From positions 3,162,001 through 3,226,000 of the forward strand of contig OZ257140.1 of assembly GCA_965279165.1 (NCBI GenBank): a stretch of DNA of 64,000 bases, in the 5' to 3' direction. The notes below the pieces were generated by a model. It saw nothing but the letters and a program-made list of their open reading frames with translations. It ran no database searches and was not told where the DNA came from. This stretch comes from JBAYIE01 sp965279165. Its GTDB lineage: Bacteria > Bacteroidota > Bacteroidia > UKL13-3. A program made the translations under genes and the position numbers. Positions 53,030 to 61,840 of this stretch are shown here, piece by piece. Numbering within the stretch: the stretch's first letter is position 1; each line of letters opens with the position of its first letter.

Positions 53030-54262
53030 TTAAAGTATGATTTCTACCTCGTTGCGGATTAAATCATCAAAGCTCTCGGCCTGGCGGATAAGATGTGTTT
53101 TTTCTTTATAGATCATCACTTCGGCCGGACGAAAACGTGCGTTGTAATTGCTGCTCATGGTAAATCCATATGCACCTGCATTTTTAAAACACAATACATC
53201 TCCTTCGTGTACTTCGGTTAATTTTCGGTCCCATCCAAAGGTGTCGGTTTCACAAATATACCCAACAATGGTATAAATGCGTTGCTTGCCATCCGGGTTT
53301 GAAAGGTTAATGATTTCGTGGTAAGAATCGTATAACATCGGTCGGATAAGATGGTTTAATCCTGAATTTACCCCAACAAATACAGTGGCGGTTGTTTGTT
53401 TGATAATATTCGCTTGAACCAAAAAATAACCGGATTCGCTTACAATAAATTTACCCGGTTCAAACCATAGTTCCAGTTTTCGGCCATATTCCGAACAAAA
53501 ACGTTCGAACCTTTCGCGAATTGCTTTACCTAACTCTTCAATATCGGTAGTGATATCTCCTTCTTTGTAGGATACTTTAAATCCACTTCCAAAATCAATA
53601 AAGGCAAGGTCTTTGAAATCTACTGCCGCATCAAATAATATTTCGGCACCTTGCAAAAACACCCCTGCATCTAAAATATCAGAACCGGTATGCATATGCA
53701 AGCCATTCACTTTTATATTGAAAGTTTTAATTACCCGCAGTACATGACGCAATTGATAAATACTGATTCCAAATTTTGAATCGATATGACCTGTCGATAT
53801 CTTAGAATTTCCTCCGGCGAGAATGTGTGGATTCAATCGAATGCAGCAAGGTACCTTGTTGCCATATTCGGCTCCAAAATGCTCGAGAACAGCAATATTG
53901 TCGATATTGATATGTACACCGGCTTCTACCGCTTCCTTAATCTCGTTAAAACTAACACAATTGGGTGTGAAAATAATTTCTTCCGGTAAGAAACCTGCCC
54001 GTAACCCCAATCTTAATTCGTTGATGGAAACGGTATCTAATCCGGAGCCTTCTTTTTTTAAAAGCTTCAATACCGCCGAATTGTTTAATGCCTTGCAAGC
54101 ATACTTAACTTTTATATCCAATGGTTTAAAGGCATCCAATAGCCGTTTATACTGAGCTATAATTTTATCTGCATCATACACATAAACCGGAGTGCCAAAT
54201 TGATTGGCAATATCCAGTAATTTCACCCCACCGGCGACATAATCATTGTTTATCAGTTCCAT
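53030..54262 (-). CDS. lysA: Diaminopimelate decarboxylase
   Basis: PLP enzyme, last step of lysine synthesis. 410 residues. PLP lysine in KVKYACKALNN, the glycine-rich FIDFGSGFKVSY, and YICETDTFGWDR with active-site cysteine, followed by the GAYGFTMSSNYNARFRP signature. Stand-alone gene. Confidence 0.95.
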   Translation of the reverse strand: MELINNDYVAGGVKLLDIANQFGTPVYVYDADKIIAQYKRLLDAFKPLDIKVKYACKALNNSAVLKLLKKEGSGLDTVSINELRLGLRAGFLPEEIIFTPNCVSFNEIKEAVEAGVHINIDNIAVLEHFGAEYGNKVPCCIRLNPHILAGGNSKISTGHIDSKFGISIYQLRHVLRVIKTFNIKVNGLHMHTGSDILDAGVFLQGAEILFDAAVDFKDLAFIDFGSGFKVSYKEGDITTDIEELGKAIRERFERFCSEYGRKLELWFEPGKFIVSESGYFLVQANIIKQTTATVFVGVNSGLNHLIRPMLYDSYHEIINLSNPDGKQRIYTIVGYICETDTFGWDRKLTEVHEGDVLCFKNAGAYGFTMSSNYNARFRPAEVMIYKEKTHLIRQAESFDDLIRNEVEIIL

Positions 54263-54327
54263 TGTTATTTTTAAAGGTCACGAAAATAGAGAGAAAGCCT
54301 TAAAGATAAAAGGGGTTTGAATTACCC

Positions 54328-54951
54328 TTACTTCTTTTTGTAATCTCCACGCTTCCACGAATTGTAAAATTCATTCCAGGCAAACGGATCAAATAACCTT
54401 TGTGGAGGTAATTGGCCATTGTAATAGTAGTATTGGGATTGCAGTTTATAATAATTTTTATTGCTTTCAGTAGCATCCATGCTCATAGGATTTGCTAATA
54501 CATCCATGGTACTCCGTTTTACATTATACCTCGCATTGGCCGTGGCCTGATCAGGGATATTGGCTTTTACAAAATAGTAATTAAACTCTTCGAGTGTAGG
54601 CCAGCCGCGAATTACTGTTTCGGGTAAGTAGAAGGTATCTTCCGACATGGGTTGGATAATAGAGTAGCGATACGAATTTAATGCAGAAGGAATCACATGT
54701 TCAGTTGTTTTCGCTCCGATAAAACTAAATACAATTGTATCTCCTTTTTTGGCTACAAACGAAAAAAATCCGGCTTGGTCGGTATAGGTTCCTTTGTTGG
54801 TACTTTTAATGCGAATCGAAACAAGGGGTAAAGCCCGTAAACTATCAGCAGTAATTACGATGCCCGAAAACTGAACCAGATCGTTGTCTTGCTGGGCGAA
54901 ACTTCGATTGGCTAATCCAAGAATGGTTATAACTAATACAATTAATCTCAT
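54328..54951 (-). CDS. Exported protein with carboxypeptidase-like regulatory domain
   Basis: About 207 residues. Signal peptide MRLIVLVITILGLANRSFAQ; then a CarboxypepD_reg-like beta sandwich (FSGIVITADSLRALPLVSIR ... GTYTDQAGFFSFVAKKGDTIVFS), the domain that also fronts TonB-dependent receptors. C-terminal part rich in Tyr/Asn. The start at 54951 makes a 4-nt ATGA overlap with chrA; a longer TTG-type start is less likely. Confidence 0.78.
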   Translation of the reverse strand: MRLIVLVITILGLANRSFAQQDNDLVQFSGIVITADSLRALPLVSIRIKSTNKGTYTDQAGFFSFVAKKGDTIVFSFIGAKTTEHVIPSALNSYRYSIIQPMSEDTFYLPETVIRGWPTLEEFNYYFVKANIPDQATANARYNVKRSTMDVLANPMSMDATESNKNYYKLQSQYYYYNGQLPPQRLFDPFAWNEFYNSWKRGDYKKK

Positions 54952-56144
54952 GCGTATATCAAACCCAACGTCATGCATATCAAAACTATTATCGGGTTCG
55001 GAATTTTTGTGGTCAAAAGTACAAATAATGTACCCAATAATACAGTCATATTCATTTCATTTACTTCTACAGGCTTAAAAAGTAACCATGCCGATGCAAC
55101 AACTAGTCCGGCTGATGTGGCATTGATACCTTCAATTGCATTTTTTACCGGTGAAAATATTTTTACTTGGTTCCAAATCGGATAAACAAAAAAGATAAGC
55201 AAAACACCAGGTAAAAAAATCCCAATGGTTCCAATTGCTGCACCAAGTATTTGTCCGGCAACATCCCAATCTTTTAAAATCATGGCTCCGGTAAAAGTCG
55301 AAATACTGAATACCGGACCCGGAATTGCTTGCAATACCCCAACCCCCGACAAAAATTCGTTGGGAGAGAGGTATTCTTTAAATTCTACAAATTGGTTATA
55401 CATCATTGGAATCAAAACATGGCCACCACCAAACACAATGCCACCATAACGATAGGTGTTTTCGAACAACAAAACAGGTTTGCTTTTGGTTAAAGCACCA
55501 GCAATGGCCGCCAGCAAAAAGATCCCAATAAATAAAAGAAAATTACTCCAGGGAATATTGGTAATTCGTTTGATATCGGTAATATCAGATTTGTTGAGTA
55601 AATTAGAAACCACGCCACCTGTAATTAACAACAAGGGAAATATAAAAGGATTGGTAATCCAGATTCCGGCAACTGTAGCAAGAATCATTAGCATCCAATG
55701 ATGGGTGCGGGAAATAAACATACTTTTAAATTGATATGCTGCATATATAATAAAACCAACAGCCATCGGTTGGATATAAGTTAGAAAATTAAGTTTGGGA
55801 TTGTATAAATCGAACTTATAAATCAATATAGCCAGCAAAGTCATAATAATGGTTGCGGGTAATATCCAAACAAACAAGGCAAGAAAGGCCAACAAAGGAC
55901 CACCTATTTTATACCCAATGGCAGTAATGGTTTGGGTAGATGTTGGTCCGGGAAGCATGCTGCATAAAGAGGTTAGCTCTTTTAGTTCGGGATCGGTTAT
56001 GTACTTTTTTTTAGCTACAAATTTTTTGTAAAACAAAGCAATATGTACCTGTGGTCCGCCAAATGCAGTAACAGCAATTACAAGCACATCAAGCAGGAAT
56101 ACCCCGTATCGAAATTGCCGCATTTTACTTTTTGTAATCGCCAT
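54948..56144 (-). CDS. chrA: ChrA-type chromate efflux transporter
   Basis: CHR-superfamily antiporter, inner membrane. 398 residues with two homologous halves. Motifs: AFGGPQVHIAL and SMLPGPTSTQ in the first half, FGGGHVLIPMM and QAIPGPVFSISTFTG in the second. Chromate export is the characterised role; other oxyanions are possible. Translationally coupled to the downstream CpdReg-type gene. Confidence 0.9.
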   Translation of the reverse strand: MAITKSKMRQFRYGVFLLDVLVIAVTAFGGPQVHIALFYKKFVAKKKYITDPELKELTSLCSMLPGPTSTQTITAIGYKIGGPLLAFLALFVWILPATIIMTLLAILIYKFDLYNPKLNFLTYIQPMAVGFIIYAAYQFKSMFISRTHHWMLMILATVAGIWITNPFIFPLLLITGGVVSNLLNKSDITDIKRITNIPWSNFLLFIGIFLLAAIAGALTKSKPVLLFENTYRYGGIVFGGGHVLIPMMYNQFVEFKEYLSPNEFLSGVGVLQAIPGPVFSISTFTGAMILKDWDVAGQILGAAIGTIGIFLPGVLLIFFVYPIWNQVKIFSPVKNAIEGINATSAGLVVASAWLLFKPVEVNEMNMTVLLGTLFVLLTTKIPNPIIVLICMTLGLIYA

Positions 56145-56236
56145 TCATGTTTGAATCGATATCAAACATAAGAGCAAAGCACTTAATTGTCAACCTGAAC
56201 CATACAGAAAAAGGTAGCTTCCGGTTAAATACTTGG

Positions 56237-56566
56237 TTATACAGGATTTATATCCATTAATTGGGTAGCCATTTTACATACCTGTTCTTCTCTAACGGTA
56301 GCACAAGAAGCAGAAATGACTCCTTGATCAAAGGTTGCAAAATAAGGAAGGGCATTTACCTGTGCCATTTTACGGAGCTTGGGAGATTCCTCCGCGTTTA
56401 AAAGTACAAAGACAATATCATGGTAACAATCCTTATTCGAAATTTTTTCGAATTTGGCTTTAAATAACCGACAACTACCACACCAGTTGGCATGAAACAT
56501 AATCATTACTTTGGAGTTAGCGTGTAATAATTCAAGTGTTGTATCATCGGTTAACGATTGCAGCAT
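56237..56566 (-). CDS. Thioredoxin-family protein
   Basis: 109 residues. Active site NWCGSC with both cysteines, cis-proline in NALPYFATF. No signal peptide, so cytoplasmic. Likely a disulfide reductase or redox relay. It lies downstream of the motor operon, separated by a repeat array; cotranscription is uncertain. Confidence 0.88.
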   Translation of the reverse strand: MLQSLTDDTTLELLHANSKVMIMFHANWCGSCRLFKAKFEKISNKDCYHDIVFVLLNAEESPKLRKMAQVNALPYFATFDQGVISASCATVREEQVCKMATQLMDINPV

Positions 56567-56639
56567 AACAATAAAGCAATTTTACAACAATAAGGTTTTT
56601 ATATAGTAAACTATTGTGGTGATAAGTGATGAGGGGGTA

Positions 56640-56762
56640 GGTGATTAGGGATGAGTGGGCCTACCGGCAATCCGGGGAATTAAAATCCGTTTTTCTATAC
56701 GGGAATGCCCTAACCCCTAACCCCTAATCCCTAACCTCTAACCCCTTATCCCTGTCCCCTAA
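56640..56762 (-). repeat. GGGGTTAGGGATTAGGGG array after motB
   Basis: On the minus strand it begins at the MotB stop (ATTAGGGGACAGGG) and continues as GGGGTTAG / GGGATTAGGGG words, then after a unique stretch GTGATTAGGGATGAG words. No ORF. The stop codon is part of the first unit. Confidence 0.7.
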
Positions 56763-57415
56763 TAATGAATATGAATAACAACCCTTCTGTTTCTTGCTTG
56801 GTTAAATGGTATTGGATTTCCCTTGTCATCTCTGTTGGGGAGAAGTGGTTTGGTTTCCGCATACCCGGTGGCTTTGAGTCGTGCCGGAGATATTTTCTTT
56901 TCAATAAAATACCTTACCACATTGGTTGCTCGCAAAACCGATAAATCCCAGTTGGATTCGAAACGTTCGGTTGAAATAGGATTGTCGTCGGTATGGCCTT
57001 CTACATCTATAATGAAAGTGGAGTTGCCAAAAGAATTAATTACGTTGGCAATGCGATCGATTTTTTTTCTCCCATCTTCATTTAAGTCCGATTCGCCACT
57101 GTTGTATAAGCTTGAGTTTACAAATCCGATGGTTATACCATTGTCGTCTAAATCAATAAAAACATTTTTTGCATTCACTTCTTTGTACAAAATCGAATCC
57201 ATTTGCGATTTAATCTGATCAACTGTAGTGGTATAATCTTTACTGGTTACGGCAGCTTTATAGGCAGCACGTATTTTTTCCCATTGGCCTTTGTTCATGG
57301 AAGCAGAAGCATACAGGATAATGAAAAAGCAAAGCAACAAGGTAATCAGATCGGCATAAGTAATTAACCAAATTTCTTCATTCTGATCGCCCTCCGCATG
57401 TCGTTTCATTGCCAT
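56759..57415 (-). CDS. MotB-like stator protein with OmpA domain
   Basis: 218 residues. One transmembrane helix near the N-terminus, EEIWLITYADLITLLLCFFI, where D22 occupies the proton-binding aspartate of MotB. A plug-like linker follows, then an OmpA/MotB peptidoglycan-binding domain (about 95-218) with VEGHTDDNPI, NWDLSVLRATNVVRYF, GYAETKP, and NRRVVI. So it is a wall-anchored proton-channel subunit. 4 bp downstream of the MotA-like gene. It is much closer to flagellar MotB than to ExbD/TolR, which lack the OmpA domain. Confidence 0.9.
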   Translation of the reverse strand: MAMKRHAEGDQNEEIWLITYADLITLLLCFFIILYASASMNKGQWEKIRAAYKAAVTSKDYTTTVDQIKSQMDSILYKEVNAKNVFIDLDDNGITIGFVNSSLYNSGESDLNEDGRKKIDRIANVINSFGNSTFIIDVEGHTDDNPISTERFESNWDLSVLRATNVVRYFIEKKISPARLKATGYAETKPLLPNRDDKGNPIPFNQARNRRVVIHIHY

Positions 57416-57419
57416 ATTA

Positions 57420-58235
57420 CTAACGTTTTTCTTCTATTTGTGTCGAACGTCCAATCAAAGAAAATAATTTGTCGCGTATTGCCATACTGGATTTGTTTTC
57501 TTTTATCAGAATCACCGCTTCCAGTATGAGAGATTCGCGCATATGGGTGTGAACAGCATTGTATTTAATTTTTTTGGAAAGTGGATTAAACAACAAATTT
57601 GCCGACATCACTCCATATAAAGTACCAATCAATCCGGTAGAAATACCGGGACCAATATTAGCCGGATCGTTCATGTTCGATAACATCACAACCATTCCAA
57701 GTACGGTACCAACCATCCCTAATGCCGGTGCTGAAACAGCAGCCGAGTGAATAACATCGGCCATGGCATTTGATTTATTGAACTCTTTTTCCATGTTGGC
57801 TTCTCCCATTTGGCGTATTTCTTCGGTGGTATAATTGGTGTTGTACAACTCAAATACCAAGGAGGTAAACGGATCAAATTTTCGTTGTTTGATATCCGAG
57901 AAAAACTCATTCTTATTTTTTTTGATGGATTCGGCCCAACCAACAATTTTCTCTGCGTATTCGTATAAAGAAACCGATTTAGATTCGGTATGGCTGAATA
58001 AATACCGAAACGACAAAGCCGCTTCTAAAACCGTGTTGGTTGGATACATGATGAACATAGCAGTTGAGACTCCGCCAAAAACGATAAATATCCCCGCCAT
58101 ATGAAAAAATGGGCTGTGCAGAAAATCAGGAACATAATTGCCAAGTTTAATTTTTCCGGATGTATCCAGAATTCCCAAAAGAACGATTGCAAGACTGATA
58201 CTTACCCCAAACAAGGTACTGATTCTAAATTTCAT
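57420..58235 (-). CDS. MotA-like stator protein
   Basis: 271 residues. Four transmembrane helices: about 8-24, 43-64, 161-187 and 199-220. The start of the loop after helix 2 (GGVSTAMFIMYP) and the helix 3 pattern AAVSAPALGMVGTVLGMVVM are MotA-like; P170 and P218 match the two essential prolines of MotA (P173, P222 in E. coli). A cytoplasmic domain of about 95 residues, where MotA contacts FliG, is present. So it is MotA rather than ExbB/TolQ, whose topology differs. It lies 3 bp from the lipoprotein gene. Confidence 0.9.
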   Translation of the reverse strand: MKFRISTLFGVSISLAIVLLGILDTSGKIKLGNYVPDFLHSPFFHMAGIFIVFGGVSTAMFIMYPTNTVLEAALSFRYLFSHTESKSVSLYEYAEKIVGWAESIKKNKNEFFSDIKQRKFDPFTSLVFELYNTNYTTEEIRQMGEANMEKEFNKSNAMADVIHSAAVSAPALGMVGTVLGMVVMLSNMNDPANIGPGISTGLIGTLYGVMSANLLFNPLSKKIKYNAVHTHMRESLILEAVILIKENKSSMAIRDKLFSLIGRSTQIEEKR

Positions 58236-58238
58236 TAC

Positions 58239-58766
58239 TTAATCTTTATTTTCTGTATTCAATTGCGGAATTACGAGTGTAGAGTCGATTAAAAGTGCCC
58301 TTTTCCAATACGACCTGGCATCGATGGTTAACCCTTTTATGTATAAGATACTGCCTTTAAGTGCAAGTGCTTCCGATGATTCAACCATTTCAATGGAAGA
58401 GTTAATCCAGTACATTGCCGAATCGTAATCTTTTTTGTACAGGTGATATTGTGAACGAGAGTAAAATTTAATCGCATTGTTATTGCGGTTAAACATAGCC
58501 TTTCTTTCTTCTGATTCTATTGAAAAATCGATTGGATGTACCCCGGATATTTCAATGATGTATTCATCTTCGTCGTCATCCGGTGCCCAGAAAAATTTAG
58601 TTCCGCCTTGTTGGTTGCTCATCGAAACCGAACTGCGTTTTACTGCTTGTTTGGATTTCTCGGTAGGAGGTGGTCCAAAATACGCCGAATCGGATGTTTC
58701 ATACAGATTAGACGAACATCCCGAAGCCAGGATAAGCAACGTAATATATAATCCCTTGCATTTCAT
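58239..58766 (-). CDS. Lipoprotein of the motor operon with TPR-like tail
   Basis: 175 residues. Lipobox ILASGC (Cys17). A disordered middle, then YIIEISGVHPIDF and helical repeats FYSRSQYHLYKKDYDSAMYWINSSIEMVE and ALKGSILYIKGLTIDA that look like TPR units (each shown in part). Probably an outer-membrane lipoprotein facing the periplasm. It lies 1 bp after the OM gene and 3 bp before the MotA-like gene, so it is very likely a component of the same machine. Confidence 0.75.
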   Translation of the reverse strand: MKCKGLYITLLILASGCSSNLYETSDSAYFGPPPTEKSKQAVKRSSVSMSNQQGGTKFFWAPDDDEDEYIIEISGVHPIDFSIESEERKAMFNRNNNAIKFYSRSQYHLYKKDYDSAMYWINSSIEMVESSEALALKGSILYIKGLTIDARSYWKRALLIDSTLVIPQLNTENKD

Positions 58767-58767
58767 A

Positions 58768-59229
58768 TTAGAATCGGAATGCGGTATTTAATCCAAAATA
58801 AATATTGCCAAGATCAAAAGTGGCATTATTTTTTGCGAACTCTACCTGGTCGAACAGGTATTTAAAGTTAAATTTCAGTCCGAGGTTTTTGGATATATTA
58901 AAGTTTATTCCTTGCTCAATATATAAAGTAAAAGTTTGGCTGTTAAATAAACCTAAGCCCTGATAAAATTCGAGATAGTAATCTGCTGCATCTTTATAAC
59001 GGGGTATGAAAGAAAGATAATAACGCATCCCGGCATGGGGTAAAAAATCATTGCTTTTGAAAGAAAAACTATCATTTGTAAAATTTGATTGAAGGATGTC
59101 GAATCCGATGTTCAAACCATAATAACCTTTGTTTCGCGAATTAAATGCCTGACGCCAGGTGAAATTAAACGAGAAGGCACTGCAATCCGGAGCAAACGAT
59201 TTTTTTTGAGCTGGATACAAGTTCAGCAT
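58768..59229 (-). CDS. Outer-membrane beta-barrel half of a frameshifted gene
   Basis: Frame of 153 residues with the features of a small barrel: alternating strands YYGLNIGFDILQ, MRYYLSFIPRY, YYLEFYQGLGLF, FTLYIEQGINFNI, and a final GNIYFGLNTAFRF ending in phenylalanine, the usual OMP end. It has no signal peptide of its own. If one A of the A8 run (59200-59207) is skipped, it joins the upstream frame as ...ELVSSSKKSFAPDCS..., giving one OM protein of about 360 residues. Read with the next entry. Confidence 0.7.
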   Translation of the reverse strand: MLNLYPAQKKSFAPDCSAFSFNFTWRQAFNSRNKGYYGLNIGFDILQSNFTNDSFSFKSNDFLPHAGMRYYLSFIPRYKDAADYYLEFYQGLGLFNSQTFTLYIEQGINFNISKNLGLKFNFKYLFDQVEFAKNNATFDLGNIYFGLNTAFRF

Positions 59230-59854
59230 TAGAGAAAGCTCCTAACCCGGCATCAATAAAAAAGGTATTGTTTGCCTGTTGCGATTTTTCGTGGTTTGAG
59301 AGCAAGAGTTTATTGGCAACGATCTCACGGGTACTTGCTTGTGTGATTTGAATATTTAATAAATAGCCATACACATCATCATAAGCCAGATTACAATCTA
59401 CAAATCCTTGTACGCCATATTTTTTCATTAACGACAATAAACTATCACCATCGGTTCGGTATTTGTTTAATGGTTTTTGGTGAATGATGCGAAGGGTAGA
59501 ATCTTTACTTTGAACATAAGTCATCGGATTGGATCTGAATTCCGGAATTTTAACAACCTGAAATCCATTTAAAGTTAAAGATTGCTCTAATTGCGCGCGA
59601 AAGATTTCTAAAACTGTTTCCGGCATGTCTTTCTTGGCATAATCAAAACCAACAATTGCAACCCGATGTATTTCAGGAATAACAGAAAACCGCAATTCCT
59701 GCACCTTTGTAAGTATCCTATCGAAATTTGATTTTTGTTGCTTGTTTAACTTAGCAAGAGAGGCATCGGTTACAATTTGGCAATTGCCGGAAAAAATAAT
59801 ACCCGATAAAAGTATTAAGGTGAAAAGAATATGCTTAGTAAAGTTGTTTGTCAT
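59165..59854 (-). CDS. Signal peptide and FlgT/CsgG-like periplasmic half of the frameshifted OM gene
   Basis: 229 residues to its stop; the last 12 or so are out of frame. Signal peptide ends SGNCQ. The domain at about 40-195, RVAIVGFDYAK ... EIFRAQLEQSLTLNGFQVVKI ... KKYGVQGFVDCNL ... LLNIQITQASTREIV, has the TolB-N/CsgG/FlgT order of an alternating alpha-beta fold, as in FlgO and FlgT of flagellar H-rings. Then FFIDAGLGAFSNAEL starts the first barrel strand before the A8 run. The start overlaps the FliF/FliG-like gene by 20 bp. Confidence 0.7.
   Translation of the reverse strand: MTNNFTKHILFTLILLSGIIFSGNCQIVTDASLAKLNKQQKSNFDRILTKVQELRFSVIPEIHRVAIVGFDYAKKDMPETVLEIFRAQLEQSLTLNGFQVVKIPEFRSNPMTYVQSKDSTLRIIHQKPLNKYRTDGDSLLSLMKKYGVQGFVDCNLAYDDVYGYLLNIQITQASTREIVANKLLLSNHEKSQQANNTFFIDAGLGAFSNAELVSSSKKIVCSGLQCLLV
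59200..59207 (-). other. A8 homopolymer: frameshift or slippage site
   Basis: Eight A on the coding strand between TCA and TCG. With A8 the frame reads SSKKIVCSGLQ and stops; with A7 it reads SSKKSFAPDCS and continues through the barrel. Could be a base-calling error, a phase-variable tract, or a transcriptional slippage site. Confidence 0.65.
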
Positions 59855-61670
59855 TGTTTTTTAACTGATGGCGTATGGATAATACTATTTTTTTACGCGT
59901 TGCAATGCCATTGGCAATAGGCTCGTTGTTTTCTTCCAGTTGCGAACGCAAAATTATTTGCTCTCTGCTTGGTCTTAATTTAATTACTTTATCCTGTATT
60001 TGTTTGCTGTATCCGGATAATGCTTCAATTATATGGTTGGTTTCGATGTTTTGAATGGCTTTATCCAATACAGCATCTTCCACATGAATAATATTTTCAA
60101 AACCAATAAAAAGTTTTTTAATATCCTTAGCAACCAAAGGCGATTTTTCCTCCATTTTAGCAATAAGAGCAGCCTGTTCTCTGTCTGATAAGTTATCCAG
60201 AATATTCATGATACCGCTTATTCCGTCAATTGAAAGGTCTTTCATGCCTTCAAATTCAGGAAGTTTATCTGTTAATTTTGTAGCGGCCTCTTTAAAAAAA
60301 CGGGTAGGTTGCAATTCTATTAATCCCATCTGGGTTAAAATTTCCGATTTTTTATTTTCATCAAAATACTGCAAAATATTTTGGGCACGGTCGCTTTTTA
60401 ATTGAGCAAGTGTTACTGCAATGATATCACTGCTTTCATCGCGCAATAAAAACAACAATTGTTTGTCGTTTATGCGACTAAGAAACGAGAATAATCCTTG
60501 TCCATCGCTTACGTGCAACAAGCGCAATTTCTCGAGTATCTGATGGATTTCCTGTATGGCCTGTTCGTTTGAATTTTGGAACTCGGTGATTTTATTTCCA
60601 AGCGACAAGTATGTTGTAAGGTTCATATAAGGCTCAAGCAACAAAGATAATTCGTGGTTTACTGATGATATGGCCTTCGCATATTTTATCAACGTAACAT
60701 TGCCTTTCGAAACGAGTTCGTTTTCTATAATTTCGGATATAGCCTTAGGACTCTTAATAAAATAAGAGGTAAACAATTTCTTTTCTTCTTCCGTATTGAT
60801 TTGCTCGGCTGGTGGATTAGGCAATACAATAGCACCTTTTTCCTGCTTTTCTTTCAAAGGATTTTCATCGAAATGTTTTTTCTTTTTCTTGCTCTTTTGT
60901 CGGGTTAAAATTAAATATAAAATAAGTCCAACTACCAGTACCAACAAAATGCCCAATAACAGGATGGGTAAATTGGAAGGTGCAAAAACCGAGGTTGCTA
61001 CCGGTGCTGCCGCATAAGAAACGCTATCTGTCGTTGCCTTCGATTCGTTGTTATTGATGCTGTTATTGTAAACCGGTCCGCCGGATACCGGATTTGAAGC
61101 TGCTAGATCTTCCGGAGTTTGTAACAAGGGGTCCAATTCAGGGTTGGCTTCCATGTCCGTTTCCGGTTTCCATTTTGGAAATTTGCGGCTCTTGATAACT
61201 ATTCGGTCTCCTTTTGATTCGTTGTATGGAATAACCATTTTTACGAGGTCTTTAATAAAAGCCATATCTATCGAATCGTATCGGTTAGAAACTATAATTT
61301 CCGTTTTAAGGTATTTTCGAACCCTATATACTTTTTTAAAGCTTGCTTCTTGGGTTAATGTATCTAAAGTTTGTGCAGGAGTGTAAAACCCTGTTGCATC
61401 CGGAATTCCGGGTAATGTTCCGAATTGCTGGTTAAATCCTGAAGCTGCTGTTGGAGCAAATTCAACAATGGTATCTTGTTGAATGCCCACTTTAACCATA
61501 AAGTCACGTTCGTGGATATAAGCCGAAAGTTTAGATTCTATAAGTACTTCATAGTTATTGATTATATCCGCATCGGGTCGGTTTATTTGGGCATTTACTT
61601 GCCTTAAACCACCAAAAAGGGTTATAAATAGCATAAAGGGGTATACGAACAGCGGTAAACGAATTTTCAT
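59835..61670 (-). CDS. FliF-FliG-like fusion protein (rotor of a flagellar-type motor)
   Basis: 611 residues. Signal peptide or anchor 1-28 (ends VNAQ). Residues about 38-165 match FliF ring-building motif 3 and its C-terminal part: YEVLIESKLSAYI...FMVKVGI, an insertion, then YRVRKYLKTEIIVSN and LVKMVIPYNESKGDRIVIK, the FliF pattern VGFxxxRGDxVxV. Transmembrane helix 234-256, then a basic stop-transfer KKKKK. From about 300 the cytoplasmic part matches FliG: LLFLLRDESSDIIAVTLAQL (FliG middle, EHPQTIA position) and HVEDAVLDKAIQNIETNHII (FliG-C torque helix region). RBM1 and RBM2 of FliF are missing. First gene of the operon. Confidence 0.85.
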   Translation of the reverse strand: MKIRLPLFVYPFMLFITLFGGLRQVNAQINRPDADIINNYEVLIESKLSAYIHERDFMVKVGIQQDTIVEFAPTAASGFNQQFGTLPGIPDATGFYTPAQTLDTLTQEASFKKVYRVRKYLKTEIIVSNRYDSIDMAFIKDLVKMVIPYNESKGDRIVIKSRKFPKWKPETDMEANPELDPLLQTPEDLAASNPVSGGPVYNNSINNNESKATTDSVSYAAAPVATSVFAPSNLPILLLGILLVLVVGLILYLILTRQKSKKKKKHFDENPLKEKQEKGAIVLPNPPAEQINTEEEKKLFTSYFIKSPKAISEIIENELVSKGNVTLIKYAKAISSVNHELSLLLEPYMNLTTYLSLGNKITEFQNSNEQAIQEIHQILEKLRLLHVSDGQGLFSFLSRINDKQLLFLLRDESSDIIAVTLAQLKSDRAQNILQYFDENKKSEILTQMGLIELQPTRFFKEAATKLTDKLPEFEGMKDLSIDGISGIMNILDNLSDREQAALIAKMEEKSPLVAKDIKKLFIGFENIIHVEDAVLDKAIQNIETNHIIEALSGYSKQIQDKVIKLRPSREQIILRSQLEENNEPIANGIATRKKIVLSIRHQLKNNDKQLY

Positions 61671-61706
61671 AACTTATCGGTGTATTTATAGATAGGCTTA
61701 CTTAAC

Positions 61707-61714
61707 CAAAGTTA
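61707..61714 (-). promoter_or_regulatory. -7 element of the motor operon promoter
   Basis: TAACTTTG on the minus strand, an exact TAnnTTTG, 36 bp before the start codon at 61670. No clear -33 box. No other such box is seen before motA or motB, which fits one transcript. Confidence 0.5.
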
Positions 61715-61840
61715 GAAAATATTTATTAAGTATTATATCCACATTTCAGATTTCTTAAAAATAAAGACGTTAAAAGCATGGACAAATGCTGGCGTATCGG
61801 ATTGATACGTGACTTAAATACTTGATATTAAGAAATATAA

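Noticed and set aside
56759..58235. Zorya-type ZorA/ZorB defence system
   Set aside because: ZorA has a long cytoplasmic coiled tail and zorCD/E genes follow; here MotA is short and the partners are FliG-like and OM proteins.
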